Shown here: positions 42,508 to 53,695 of the stretch, in pieces
Position numbering within the stretch: position 1 is the stretch's first letter
Layout: each line of letters opens with the position of its first letter
Source of the DNA: Callipepla californica brunnescens
Taxonomy: Eukaryota > Chordata > Aves > Galliformes > Odontophoridae
Direction: 5' to 3'
Length of the DNA stretch: 64,000 bases
Assembly (NCBI GenBank): GCA_023055505.1
Contig: JALIRH010000004.1
Location: 50,597,115 to 50,661,114, forward strand
The notes under the pieces: generated by a model
Seen by the model: the letters and a program-made list of their open reading frames with translations, nothing else
Databases searched by the model: none
What the model was told of the DNA's origin: nothing
Position numbers and translations under genes: made by a program

Positions 42508-44651
42508 TTGGGCAGAAATTGCTGCTGCTGCTAGCCAAGGGCAGATAGTTGGCTGTCCACACTGCCCAGCAGCCACAAGAAACGTGTCTGGTGTATGTGC
42601 TTGTGATTAACAGACCAGTAAAAAGGGTTTTAACATAAATGCATTAAATAGTTGGGCCTCTGGTCATGTGCAGGAGCTCTGTGCAGGGATGTGTCATCTC
42701 CCATTGAGCCATGGTGTGTTTGAAGACACCAGGACAGAATGCTGCTCACTGTGCAGCAAAACCATCAGGGAGTCCAGAAAAGCCAGGAGCTGGACTTTGT
42801 GATCCTCATGGAGTCTATTCCACCTGGGATGTTCTATTATCCTAATTTGAAGAGAGGGAATGAATTATTAAATTGAAGTATCGGTGCCCAGGACTCAGCT
42901 CACTCTAAGAGCTACTGAGAAATACCCTGGAAATATTCTTCTAGACCCCAAATTCTGCATAATACCAGTGGTGGAGAAGATCTTGTAGAGCCCCATGTGG
43001 GCTGAGCTCTGGTATGAACAACTCCCTGGTTGTGACTGTCTCTGAACTCTCTGCATGGTTTTCCTTGCTAAGAAAAACCTGTTTTCTTTCTAGATGGAGC
43101 AGCACTGCTCCTTTTCATTCAGCCTTGCAGTTTCTTTTTCATTATGGCTTGGAAAAGAGAACAGTAAGATATGCACATGAGAAATCTGACAGTATTCAGC
43201 TTACTAGGGGAACTGGGGCAGCGTTTTGTGCTTAGATCTGCACCGCAGCTCTCATCTGTATTACAGAGGTTGACAACTGCACTTAGTTCTCTGTGTGATA
43301 AATCTACTGTAGTAAGGTGCTGTTCAGTTGGTGTATGTGTGTATACGGACTAGTGTTTTTTTCCAAGATTCCCCTAAGAGGGAAAGAAGAGAGATTTGCA
43401 GATTGGCTTTGGCCATGGAGCAGAACACATGGGGTTCTCCAGGATTCGGTCCCACAGTTCTCATTCTCCACCTCAAACTCTCAGGAGATGCATCCTCAGC
43501 CACCTTCTCGCTCTGTGGACACGAGATGTAACCCTGATTTAATCTGAGGCTGTGGTCACACCGGTGAACGTGGGAAAAGCAAATTTCCTAGGGAGGGATC
43601 TGCAGTTCCCACCACTTCTGTCAGTGGAAGGAGCAAAGCATTCACAGTTAAACACGCGTAGTCCAGGGGAAACAACTGCTCTGCAGTGCTGCAGGGCATT
43701 AAGAGCTGCAGAGTGGGGCTGTGCAATAGGGATGGGAGCTTTGTATCCGCAGAGGATGGAGCAAGGGCAGTTGCTGCAATTCTGCAGTCCTTCATGAGCC
43801 ATCACTTTTGGGGCAGTGATGCATCACTTTTGCAACCAGAAAGAAACAGTGCATCAGTGGCCCATGTCTGAGGTTGCAGTGTGACTTGTGACACCACCCT
43901 GAAATGCATGGGGATGTGGTGGGGGCAGAGGGCTCTGAGCCCTGGGCTGTGCTGTTGCTGCTGGGGACACCGTGGTGTCTCAGCCCCTCAGCAGACCCCT
44001 CGGCCTGCTCAAGAGGAACGAGAGGACAGAGCTGAGAGCTGTGGGGGGGCCCTCCACGAGCAGCCACACTGGTGACGCTGACGATTTTTGCTCCAGAAGC
44101 AAGTTCCATCCTTTCCTTAAATCTGCAAGGCTAATTGAGCGGAGGAATCGATTCCCACAGCCATGTCAAATTGCTCCTCTCTTTAACCCCATAAACAACT
44201 CGCACTGGGATAGCTGGGATGTCCCAGTGCTGCCCAGGGGGTCCCAGAGCTGCTGACAGCAAGGCAACACCTTTGGTACTGGCAGCTCTTCTTAGCAGAA
44301 ACCCACGGTGCTGGGGCTGTCATAGAATGTATTTTAGAGGCATGCAACATTTTGGAGGAACACTAGGGCTTTCTGGCTCCCTGGGCACCAAGAGGCACCA
44401 TGCCCCACTGAACTCTGCCTTGTGCTGCCAAACTCAGCCTCCTCCACCTCCACACGTGAGAGCAGCGTCCCATAGAGTCCCGCTCACAAAGCGGTGAGGT
44501 CATGCAGAGCGGAGCAGCATCCTCCAAGGGCTGCGAGGATTTTATCCCCAGTTGCAACACCCAGCCCAAGTGGATGCTTTCCTGTTGGTTTTGCGGGCAG
44601 AAACACGAGGCGAGCAATCTGTGCTCTCCATACAGGGCTGATACAGTGATA

Positions 44652-44673
44652 CCACCCCCCCACCCCCCATCCC
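44652..44673. repeat. C-rich tract
   Basis: Two runs of six to seven C separated by a single A (ccacccccccacccccc), giving G runs on the minus strand. Confidence 0.8.
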
Positions 44674-44840
44674 TGCTCGGCTGGAGATCGCCGGATAATG
44701 TATGGCATTCTGCCGAGATAATAACCCGGAACGGTTCCTCCCCGCAGTGTTTGCAGCCAACACTTAGGGCAGCCCTTTGTGGACAGAGGAGGTGGAGGGG
44801 GCATCCTCTGCCTGGAGAATGGCAAAGGGTTGAAGAGGGG

Positions 44841-44893
44841 GAAAAAAAAAAGAGCTAATCATCAGGATAATGGGCTTTTTTTTTTTTTTTTCC
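44841..44893. repeat. Poly(A) and poly(T) in inverted arrangement
   Basis: gggaaaaaaaaaagagc, then agctaatcatcaggataatg, then gcttttttttttttttttcc. The A and T runs, about 25 bp apart, can pair as a long imperfect A:T hairpin. Could be independent homopolymer expansions. Confidence 0.75.
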
Positions 44894-45382
44894 CTCTTGA
44901 GCTCACAAGGCTGGGATGAAAGGGGAAGGAGGGAGTAATTGGAGATGTAAAGTGTGGGTTGCTGGGTGAGTTAATGAGCTGGAGGGGAATTAGAGCCCTG
45001 ACCTGAGAGTCCCATAGGGAAGTGGTGGTGCTCCCTGCTCAGCAACCCCTTTGGGAACGTGGCCCCGAGGTCTGCTCTGCACACCCCAGAGAGGGGCTGA
45101 CATCTCAGCAGGTGCAGCACGGTGCTGCTGGGGCTGCTGGGGGAAAAGGGGCTATTTTAGGAGAGGATGCAAAAAACACCATCTGTGTTTGGCCAAGGAG
45201 GTTGGGAGAGGACGCGATGCCTGTCTATAAATACAGCAGGAATGTAAACATCAGGGTGGGGAGCAAATAGAGCGAAGGGCGATGTCAGCAGAAAAACCTA
45301 CAGCTCCTGAGCAGGGACAGAGCTGGGAGGAGCTGAGCTCCTGGTCCTGGGGGTGAGCTACGGGATTGCCCTGAGCATAGTG

Positions 45383-45499
45383 GTCTAGATGTGGAACTGA
45401 GAGATGTGGTTTAGTGGGCATAGAGATGACAGGGTGATGGTTGGACTTGGTGATCTGAGAGGTCTTTTCCAACCTTGATGTTTCTGTGATTCTATGGGG
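45383..45499 (+). mobile_element. CR1 LINE, 3'-end fragment
   Basis: gtctagatgtggaactgaga, gatgtggtttagtgggcata, tgatggttggacttggtgat, ctgagaggtcttttccaacc, ttgatgtttctgtgattcta. Sense. The upstream part from 45340 is uncertain. Confidence 0.88.
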
Positions 45500-45819
45500 A
45501 GTGCTCCTGGTGGCTATTTACAGCACCACAGGATTTCTGACATCTTTCCCAAGTGTTATTAGCAAAAAGATTTGTTTTTCATGGGAGAAGGATGGACAGG
45601 GGAGCAAAACTGCCCTGAGCTGCTGTTGTCATGGTGTTTCCAAATGACAATATTGCATGAGTGCTTTGTAAACTGAGGGGGCTTTTTCCCTCTAATCAGA
45701 CTGAATAAATCCTGCAGGCTGAGGGTCTCCACACTGATGATTTCCAGAGCACTCCTGCTGTGTTTTGGGTTAGGTCCTAGCATAGGACCTATTCCCAGGA
45801 CCTACCCAGGGGATGCTCT

Positions 45820-46033
45820 GGTTGGGTATTAGGAAACATTTCTTCTCAGGAGTGGTGATGCAGTGGCACAGCTGCCCAGGCAGTGGGGGGGCCACCATTC
45901 CTGGAGGTGTTCCAAAGCCGTGGATATGCGGCACTGGGGAGCATGGGCAGTGGGCACGGTAGGGATGGGCTGGGGATGATGTTCTTGGAGGTCTTATCAC
46001 ACCTGAATGTCTCTATGATTCTCTGATTCTATC
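45820..46033 (+). mobile_element. CR1 LINE, 3'-end fragment
   Basis: ggttgggtattaggaaacat, ttcttctcaggagtggtgat, gcagtggcacagctgcccag, ccaccattcctggaggtgtt, ggatatgcggcactggggag, gaggtcttatcacacctgaa, tctctatgattctctgattc. Sense, tail units preserved. Confidence 0.92.
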
Positions 46034-46718
46034 CCAAGGATCTACATGAAGGATTTTGGAAAGGGTCACGCAAGGAAAGGCTTTCCAAGGTGAAAAGAGA
46101 GCTTGTTCTGCAGCAGGAACAGATCTAGGTATGATTTGCCTTTCTTCCCCCCCACCCCCCCAGGCTTTTCAGTTTTGCTAATCGGACGAAGCTTGCAGAT
46201 CTGTTAATGCATTGGATTGGAACATGCCCAACCTCGTGATGAGGGTGCTGGGATAAAGCATTTCTGAGGTTGCGCTGTTCAGACACAAAGGGGTTTGATA
46301 GAGCTTATGCGGGGTCACTGTGACCTAATTATGGTTTAAGGGAAACGTTTTTGTACATGGGTTGGATTTCAGATGCAGGAATAATGTACCTGAAAGGTGC
46401 TGCAAGACGCATGGCTGCTTACAGTGCTAAATGAGCATGTAAATTAGATGGCTCTCATTAGTAAAGGGCAAGTCTGATGAACAGATCCTGAGAGCTTTCC
46501 CCAGAATGAGCCTTTCTTTTCAGACGCCTGTCCTATTAGGGCAGGGGAGGGATAATGAACTGCTGGTAGTGCTGCGCTCTGTGTACCACTGCTTTGATAG
46601 TAGCCACGAGGAACCATAGTTCAACCTCTGTGCACAGTGCCAGTACATCTGGGTATAATTGCAATGTTTAGTGCTTTAAAATCCACCACATGGTTCTGGG
46701 GGCTGAGTGCTGTCTGTG
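46034..46718. other. Unique sequence with AT-rich stretches
   Basis: A pyrimidine/C-rich run at 46141-46161 ends in cag, resembling a splice acceptor but with no recognisable exon. From 46180 to 46480 there are AT-rich pieces (gttttgctaatcggacgaag, atctgttaatgcattggatt, gacctaattatggtttaagg, gtaaattagatggctctcat) that could be regulatory. Evidence is weak. Confidence 0.35.
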
Positions 46719-47085
46719 GTCATAGAATCATAGAATCATTCAGGTTGGAAAAGGTCTCCGAGAACCCCAGCCCAACCCCAGCCCATCCCCACCATACCCA
46801 CGTCCCTCAGTGCCACATCTCCATGGTTCTTGAACACCTAATATCCAACCTGACCCTCCCCTGGCACAACCTGAGGCCATCACCTCTCATCCTTTCACTG
46901 TCACCTGGGAGCAGAGGCTGACCCCCATCTCACCACATCCTCCCTTCAGGTAGTTGGAGAAAGCAATAAGGTCTGCCCTGAGCCTCCTCTTCTCCAGACT
47001 GAACAACCCCAGCTCCCATAAACTTGTGCTTCAGACCCTCAGAGCTCTGTTGCTCTTCTCCAGACATGCTCCAGGTGGAAGCTTT
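46719..47085 (-). mobile_element. CR1 LINE, 3' fragment, minus strand
   Basis: ggtcatagaatcatagaatc, attcaggttggaaaaggtct, aaccccagcccatccccacc, cacgtccctcagtgccacat, caacctgaccctcccctggc, acaacctgaggccatcacct, aagcaataaggtctgccctg, agcctcctcttctccagact, gaacaaccccagctcccata, cttctccagacatgctccag. Two intact tail units at the left edge, among the best preserved copies here, with a small internal deletion after gaacacct. Confidence 0.95.
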
Positions 47086-47732
47086 GGCCAGATTCACACA
47101 CAGTGTCCCACCTGTGGGCAGGTGGCTGCTCCCAGGCCTTAGTTATAATCAAAGCCAGGTTTGGATGAGAAATCCTCCCTAGCACCTCCAAAACCATTCC
47201 CAGCACCCAGAGCTGCCGTAGCCATGCTGTACACTGAGCCACCTCGTCATGCTTGGCCGTGTCCCCAACGTGGAGCAGCACTGCCTCTTCCCTGCTCTGA
47301 GTAATCTCTCCTAAAAAACACCAGTCCCTGGGCCTGATGATATCACTCCAAAGGCAGATGATGATCCTCCTTGAGTTTTCTTCTGGTCAGAACAGAGTGT
47401 GTTCCAGCTCAGCCTGTGCATGCCGGCAGCTCAAGCCTACCCAAAGCACAAAGGCCCCATGGATGGAAGCAAAGTCTCATTTATCTTCCCTGAATGCTGG
47501 TGCTCGGAAGGGATATTAAGCCAACCGGAATGTCTGTCACGTTTAGAGGCAGGTTAGAGCATTTCTCGCACGCAGGGGATAGTTTTCTGTGAAGATGTTT
47601 TTTTCTGTTAGCAGTCCCCAAACTGAAGATGAAAAGCCCGCTGGATTCCTGGCTCCAGCACTCGCCCTGTTTGATTTATGGGGAATACACCAGCAGACAG
47701 GAGGAGAGCCCTGGGAGGATATTTATATTCCA
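47086..47732. other. Unique sequence, no gene recognised
   Basis: Directly 5' of the CR1 copy; 47090-47300 could hold more, very diverged CR1 5' sequence, but I cannot align it. Short frames without motifs. Ends at the minisatellite. Confidence 0.35.
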
Positions 47733-47822
47733 AACATTTTCCTTTTGGGCCCCAATTCTTTTTCTTTTTGGACCCCAAAACATTTTCCTTTTGGGCTCCA
47801 GATCTTTTTCCTTTTGGATCCC
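47733..47822. repeat. ~22-bp minisatellite, four units
   Basis: Four imperfect units: acattttccttttgggcccc, ttctttttctttttggaccc, acattttccttttgggctcc, atctttttccttttggatcc, each ending in caa/cag/cg. Every unit is a T-rich core followed by a GGNCCC-like half palindrome. All three plus frames stay open through the array, giving phenylalanine-rich peptides (FSFWTPKHFPFG in one), and a minus frame is open too. Confidence 0.9.
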
Positions 47823-48229
47823 GCTCTGTGAACTCCCCGTGCTGCTGCTCCTCATCTCCTTGCAGTTTTGATCTCTAGCTGAGGTTCCAGGACTATCCCT
47901 CACGGTGTGTTGGTGCGGGTTTAGGCAATGGTGCTAGCTGCACCCCAATCAACATTCCCTTAATCAGGAAACTCTTGAATTGCATCAGACCCTACACTGC
48001 AAATCCCAGGAAAGGGCAGCAGGTTCCATCCAGCATACCCCTCTAAAACCCCAAGCCTGGTAGAATCCCCCCTCCCGTGCCTTTCTTTGTTAAACACTTT
48101 CCATCAGCACATGTTGTTCTCCTTTTTCCCCAGTATGGGCTGAAGTGGGAGATTTGGGAATGATTCACTCCGCTCTGCCCAGCAGCTCCAAGCAGCAGCC
48201 GGGGAGTCTGCAAAACAGGCATCCAGCCC
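47823..48229. other. Unique sequence, nothing recognised
   Basis: Mixed composition, no tandem or interspersed repeat, no coding signal. 48055-48085 is C-rich. Confidence 0.35.
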
Positions 48230-48670
48230 AGAATATTTTGTACACTATCTCAATACAGCGCTGTAATTAAAAGGCATGCTTGAAGTAAATGACAGAGGGC
48301 TTGGTTTATTTTTTTCCTTTACAGTATTTTTTTTTTTTCCAAGGGAGATGGATAGGGGCAAAGTTGCATTGTAATATCAAAAGGCACAACAAGCACACTG
48401 GAACAAGTAGCATCAAACAATGTGTGGCCGATGCAATTGCTTGAAAATGCGAGATGCTCGGTTATCACCCAGGGAACTCGCTGTCTGATTAAAAATAATT
48501 ATTGCTGGCATTAAATCTGTTTAGAATTACGCTGCACACTTCATCTCCTATTGCCCGCTGCCACCATATGCCTGGTTTGTTGAGTGGAAAAATGTCTCTT
48601 TCGTTTGGATAAATAATGCTTTGTAAATATTTAGAGATGAATGTTCTGGATCAGTGAACGGCTATTTTTT
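48230..48670. promoter_or_regulatory. Candidate conserved non-coding block
   Basis: attttgtacactatctcaat, acagcgctgtaattaaaagg (with agcgct palindrome), catcaaacaatgtgtggccg, gatgcaattgcttgaaaatg, ctgattaaaaataattattg, ctggcattaaatctgtttag, aattacgctgcacacttcat, ttggataaataatgctttgt. Dense TAAT/ATTA, SOX-like ACAATG and FOX-like cores. T-rich tracts at 48308-48340 interrupt it. Confidence 0.42.
48308..48340. repeat. Two short poly-T tracts
   Basis: tttatttttttcctttacag followed by tattttttttttttcc. The cag after the first tract resembles a splice acceptor but precedes only T-rich DNA. Confidence 0.75.
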
Positions 48671-48969
48671 TTTCTTGGGATAAATATGTGTAAATGAGCG
48701 TAGGAGTTATTTGGGGCCACATTATTCCCATGGAACAGTGGTGCCTGAGGGATTGGTGATGGAGGCCAAGGGTCACTTCTGGTGCTGAGAAAGTGGGGTG
48801 AAAACACCACGTTTAACATTTCAATTCCATCAGGATCAATGCCCACCAGCCAGCTGTGGTTGCAGGCACCTGGATAACTTGCAAGTGCTGTAAAATGGTG
48901 TGATTTTTATGCTGTACCAGGGACGTGGTGAGGTGAGCACCAAGGAGCTCCACTAAAGAAGTGCAGTGA

Positions 48970-49122
48970 TGGGTGCCCCACCCCGGAGGTGCCAAGGCTA
49001 TGGATGGGGCCCTGTGCATCCTGATCTGGTGTGGGAGACCAGCTCTCGGCAGGGAGTTGGAACTAGATGGGCTGTGAGGTCCCTTCCAACCCAAACCATT
49101 CTATGATTCCATGATTCCGTGA
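48970..49122 (+). mobile_element. CR1 LINE, 3'-end fragment
   Basis: gggtgccccaccccggaggt, gccaaggctatggatggggc, cctgtgcatcctgatctggt, ctctcggcagggagttggaa, ctagatgggctgtgaggtcc, cttccaacccaaaccattct, atgattccatgattccgtga. Sense with three tail units; about 180 bp upstream of a second sense copy. Confidence 0.94.
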
Positions 49123-49298
49123 CTGCTGGTTTGGGGTTTATGTAAGAAGTCTCAGTGAGAAACATCTTTGCAATAAGCAAGGCTTGTGTTGGACCTGGAG
49201 GCACCGGGGGGATGTGTGAGGGGGGAGATGAAGAGCTCTCGACATGTTGGAGATGGATGCCCCATGGATTATTGCTCATAAAACCACTCACAACCATG

Positions 49299-49518
49299 GA
49301 CATTTGGAAAAAAATATTCTCTGAAAGAGATCGTAGGGGCTGGAATGGGCTGCCTAGGGAGGTGGCTGAATCACCAACCACAGAGGTGTTCAAGAAATGC
49401 ATAGATGTTGCACTGAGGGATGTGGTTCAGTAGGGAAATATTGGTGGTAGGTGGACGGTTGGACCAGAAGATCTTGGAGGTCTTTTCCAACCTTGGTGAT
49501 TCTATGATTCTATGACTG
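49299..49518 (+). mobile_element. CR1 LINE, 3'-end fragment
   Basis: gacatttggaaaaaaatatt, ctctgaaagagatcgtaggg, gctggaatgggctgcctagg, gaggtggctgaatcaccaac, cacagaggtgttcaagaaat, gtggacggttggaccagaag, atcttggaggtcttttccaa, gattctatgattctatga. Sense with intact tail, different subfamily from the copy at 48970. Confidence 0.95.
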
Positions 49519-49929
49519 AAAGAGAGATGATGCTCTGCATCTTTCCCCTTTTGTACATTCAAAGTGCTATGAAGGAACCTCCCATCTGACTGCCAAATAT
49601 ATTAGCAAGTTCGTGTCAGCACCAGTGCAGCCGTCCTGGCGTGGCTGGAGTGACTGATGGAAGACTGTTGGAGGGCACACACTTTGCTTGAAGAAATGCA
49701 GTTCTTGCATTTAGTGCTTTCTGTGTGCATATAATGACACCTCTCCCTCCAGATGAATAAGTGGAGCAGCCAGTCACCGACCCCCTCTGCAGGAACTGGG
49801 GATCTGGATAAGCTACACAGGAGATGAAATATTTTCCTTTGGATGCAACTCCCCAAGCACCAAGGTCCCGCTCCCTTTCCCTCCCTAAGGACTTAAACCC
49901 ACAGGGAGTACGTGTGCTGCCTGTCTCGG
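49519..49929. other. Unique sequence, nothing recognised
   Basis: Spacer with an 84-codon antisense frame without motifs. No repeats. Confidence 0.35.
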
Positions 49930-50200
49930 TGCGCTCTGCCTGTTGTATTTGCTTTACATTCGATTAAAACACGAAGGCAAACAAGGGGCGTTAATGAATT
50001 CGTTCGTTTATGATGACAATCCTTTTTTCGAGTCCTCCAATTGATTTGCCGAGCAAGCTGATAAAAAGAGCAACGCTTGCATTATTTACAACCCCCAGTC
50101 TAAACGTAATGTCTGAACCAACAGAGCCTGTTTGCTTTTTAAAATTCAAATGAGGACAGCAATAATCTCATTTCCAGGAGCTGGCTGTCCTCTGCGCTAG
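49930..50200. promoter_or_regulatory. Candidate conserved non-coding block
   Basis: tgtatttgctttacattcga, ttaaaacacgaaggcaaaca, gcgttaatgaattcgttcgt, ttatgatgacaatccttttt, cctccaattgatttgccgag, caagctgataaaaagagcaa, gcttgcattatttacaaccc, aaattcaaatgaggacagca. AT-rich yet with several retained CpGs, which usually decay unless constrained. The block is repeat-free, and a further TAATTA/octamer cluster lies at 50375-50415 (gttaattatgcatagttcct). Confidence 0.45.
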
Positions 50201-50818
50201 GTGCTTTGCCCTCGCCTCTCCATCGTGGCTCAGGGGACCCAAGGACTCGGTGTCACCTCGCTGTACCAACATCCACGGAGCAGAGAGTTGAGCTGAGAAA
50301 ACTCAAAAACGATGCAGAGGAAAAAACTGGGCTGCGGGGTCTTCTAACAGCCAGCTGAGTCATCAGCCCGGTGTGGTTAATTATGCATAGTTCCTAATTA
50401 AAGTCATTATTTACCTTGGAAAGCAGAGAGCTCTGGCCCTCATTGGGCTCCAGGCTTGGCTTGGCCCCTCCAGCTGCATGGAGGCAGGGGCACAAAGGGA
50501 GGCAATGGAGGCTGTGAGAAGGACTTGGTGTCATCTTTGGGCTGTGTGTCTCCTTCCATGGACGTGCAGCACTGGAAGTTGTGCAGAATACCTCGGGTTG
50601 GTGCAAGACAAGGAAAAAAAAATCATGAAAGATAGAGGATTCGAAAATTTCATTCCCTCCGTAGAGGGGACCCAACCTCAAAGCAAGCAGCCTCAGCATC
50701 CACCAAGGGGGCCGTCAGATGAGCAAGTCAGAGCCCTGATTTGAAACAGCTTGCTCAAATATTTCTGTGCTCCCTGCGGTTGGATTCCAGACTTTTACTA
50801 TGTGATTACTTTAACCTG
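50201..50818. other. Unique sequence with a short TAAT cluster
   Basis: TAATTA and ATGCAT cores at 50375-50415. Otherwise mixed composition. The 101- and 88-codon frames over 50394-50744 overlap on opposite strands and have no motif. Confidence 0.35.
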
Positions 50819-50866
50819 TTAAAAAAAAAAAAAAGGAAAAAATAAAAAAACTAAAAAAGCAAAAAG
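50819..50866. repeat. A-rich tract
   Basis: taaaaaaaaaaaaaagg, then aaaaaataaaaaaactaaaa and aagcaaaaagc. No upstream AATAAA at tail spacing and no retroposed body recognised. Confidence 0.85.
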
Positions 50867-51161
50867 CAATGCTGTGGAGGGTGAGAAGAAAGGCCTGATT
50901 CATTGATGAGGGCTTGCAGGCCGTGGCTGCAGACAGGGTGTTACAGTTTCCCCAGGAATGTTTTCTGGTCTTAAAATGTCCCATAGTAAATAAAAGCCAG
51001 GCAGAATCACTGTGCGGTGGGGGTCACTTGGTGGGGCCCCAGGTGGAGTATTTTTGGCACCATTCTTAGTGACACGCTCCATGTTTCTGTTTGGTTGCAG
51101 GAACCAGGGGGACTTGGTGCCTTCAGGGCACAGTCCTCCTCCTCATGTGTCAACAGCGAGG

Positions 51162-51355
51162 GCATTAGGAACAATTACCTCTTGGAAAGAGCAGTGATGC
51201 AGTGGCACAGGGTGCCCAGGGAGGCTGTGGAGTCACTGTCCCTGGAGGTGTTCAAGAACTGTGGAGATGCGGCTCATGGGCAGCAGCATGGTGGGGGCCA
51301 GCTGGGATGGTGACCTCAGTGGTCCTTTCCAGCCTTCACAGCTCTGTCTCTGTGC
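51162..51355 (+). mobile_element. CR1 LINE, 3'-end fragment
   Basis: gcattaggaacaattacctc, ttggaaagagcagtgatgca, gtggcacagggtgcccaggg, aggctgtggagtcactgtcc, ctggaggtgttcaagaactg, gacctcagtggtcctttcca. Sense, tail decayed (gctctgtctctgtg). Confidence 0.9.
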
Positions 51356-53495
51356 TTGGGACACAGGCTGTGCTGCTTTCTCCCTGTGCTCACTGTGGGC
51401 TTTCTCCTTCTGCCTTTTTCTGCAGCCAGGGATGCACTTGCAGATAAATTTATTCGAACCCCCAAAAAGTGATGCGTGGGACTCTGGGATCTCCCCCAGA
51501 CTAAAGATCAGATGGATACGTACGTTCTGATGTGCTTGCACTGTCGACATCCAGACTCAAGCATCCCACCAGGAGCAGACACTCGGCGCAGCACTGATGG
51601 GTTTTGCAGAAGTTGATTTTCAGGAGGAGTGCAGCAGCTGATGGTACTCACTCTAAACCAAGATAAACAAGGGTGCCCCAGATAACTCCCTTCTTGCCAG
51701 TGAGGGGTATTTTTAATGAGCAACGCGACACCAAAGTAATGCAGACACTTGGAAGAAAACAAGAGAGGCTGCTCTGCTGGAGAGGGGTTTTGCTGCAAGC
51801 AAGAAGTGTCCTAACAGCAGCCTGCTCACGGCCATCCTGCCCCAGGAGATGCTGCCCCATGGTGCTTCCATGGCTATGGGGCAGGTTTGCAAAGGGCAGT
51901 TGTAAAGCTGTCCAGGTCGCAAGGTCAGGCTTGAGTAAAAGCAGTTCCTATGAGCCCTGGGTCCAGAGATTTGGGTGCTGAGCCCACCCAGGCACGTGGA
52001 GGGGTCTGGTGGGTTTATGGCTGTGATAAGAGCCTTAATGGCTGTTTTTAATTGAAGTACACATGTGTCAGCTGTTCCCTTAGCACAGGTGAGATGTCAG
52101 CAGAGGTCAGGATGGATTGTGTGGTGCATGGGGGAACTTTGGGAGGAGGTTTGAACCAGGCACCCTCAAGGTGCCAGAAGTGCTGCGTACTGTCATGGGG
52201 AGGAACCAGAGGTTTGGCATTTGGGCAGGTCCCTTCTTTTCCCATCCTTGCTGGCTCTGCAGTTGCATCTCTGCTGTGAAGAGGGAGGCATATGCATCTC
52301 TCCCAAATATCTTGCAAAAACTCAAACCAAACCTTGAAAATTCAGGACTAGGTCCAAAGTTCCTTACTCACTGTGCAGATATCACGCTGTCTTAGCTTGG
52401 TTTTAATTTGCTGTTATCCTGGTACTTCCCCAACCCTTTACCCTGGAGCTGAGCATCACCGGGTGAGACTAGAGCTGAAAAAAAAGCACTTTTGGAGGAA
52501 AAGCACAGCCTGTGCTCACATAGCAACCCCGTGCCAGGGGGAAAATCAGGGCTCCGGTCTCACAATGTGAGTCAGCTGCTTCCCCCCGCCTGCCCCCCGG
52601 GATGAGTAATTCAGCCGTGATAACCTTTAACGAGTTGCAGGCACTGTTACAGCTCTGAATTCAAGCTCAGCTGTGTGCTTTATTAGCAGAGCCCAGGACG
52701 GAGATGAAGCATCATTGGAAGTAGCATAGAGGTGGAACTGGGAGGGCAAAGAAGATCCCCAAAAATGCACCCATCGGGATGTGAATGGGTAAGGAGCCTG
52801 TGAGTCCATCCAAATCCCTGTGACTCAGCCTTAAAGGAGTAAACACGGTTTGGGTTTTAGTGCTCCTGCCTGTCTGGCTGCAAAGTCACACGGGCAGAGG
52901 GGCCGTGTGTCTGCCCAAGGAGCAGGGAAGAAAGGAGCCATTGTGTGTGCCTGGCTTGGGATGGGTTGGGAACCCATCATGTGTCAGCTCCGTGCCCTTT
53001 GATATGGGGCCGAGGGGTGGTCTGGTTCCCTGGGGCAAAGTTCAGCCTGGAGTTGGTTGTCTTGTAGGCTGGGGCTGCTTTGGGCTTTGAAGTCACGGGG
53101 TTTCGCATGGTGACAGTGTGAGGTCTCTGCTGTTGTCCTGTCTATGCAAAGAGTTTGGAAAGGTGGTAGTGGTGATGGAGAGGCTGGAAATGAAGATGTA
53201 GAGAGAGCAGGGTGAGGTGATGGATGCACTGTTTTAAACCACCCCTGCTCCTGGCTGGCTGTGCTGTGTCCCTCATGCTATAGGTCCTGCTCCACAAGGG
53301 ATTGTCCCCAGAGGTGCCATATTTTGGGTAGCTCCAGGCTCCTTGGCATCTTCTGCTGCCCATGAATTGTCCTAGCTGGGGATAGTAGGGTTGGTGCTGC
53401 TGAGACATCAGAGTATAAGCAGCCTTTTGGGAGCCTGTGCAATGGGCTCTCCCTTGGCTCTGTTCTTCCACTATGTGCAGAATAGCCCCATGAAT
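51356..53495. other. Unique sequence, no gene recognised
   Basis: 2.1 kb without CR1. Frames of up to 109 codons on both strands (51508-51981, 52048-52395, 52860-53471) overlap and lack motifs. 52570-52600 is C-rich; 53160-53220 is purine-rich. Confidence 0.4.
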
Positions 53496-53695
53496 TATAG
53501 GATCATGGAATCATCTGAATTGGAAAAGACTTTCAAAATCACCAAATCTGACCATCAGCCTGACCCACTGCTAAACCATATCCCTCAGTGCCACGTCCAC
53601 AGATCTCTTAAATACCTCCCAAGACAGGGCCTCCACCACCAAACTGGGCAGCCCATTCTGGCACTTCATGAAGAAATTCTTCCTTTGTCTTTTTC
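53496..53695 (-). mobile_element. CR1 LINE, 3'-end fragment, minus strand
   Basis: attataggatcatggaatca, tctgaattggaaaagacttt, caaaatcaccaaatctgacc, cactgctaaaccatatccct, cagtgccacgtccacagatc, tcttaaatacctcccaagac, agggcctccaccaccaaact, gggcagcccattctggcact. It then grades into a pyrimidine-rich run (tttttccttgtctttctcct, twice, 53680-53735). Confidence 0.92.

Larger units (their letters stand above)
42508..45382. other. Unique sequence, no supported gene
   Basis: About 2.9 kb with no CR1 recognised. The frames at 43539-44858 are open on both strands at once (up to 118 codons) and lack motifs, reflecting GC-rich stop-poor DNA. It contains a C-rich run (44652-44673) and an A10/T17 pair (44841-44893), listed separately. 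The stretch 44960-45240 is G-rich on the plus strand. Confidence 0.4.

Noticed and set aside
46141..46200. Splice acceptor at tttcttcccccccaccccccc-cag
   Set aside because: C-run context and no exon that can be recognised downstream.
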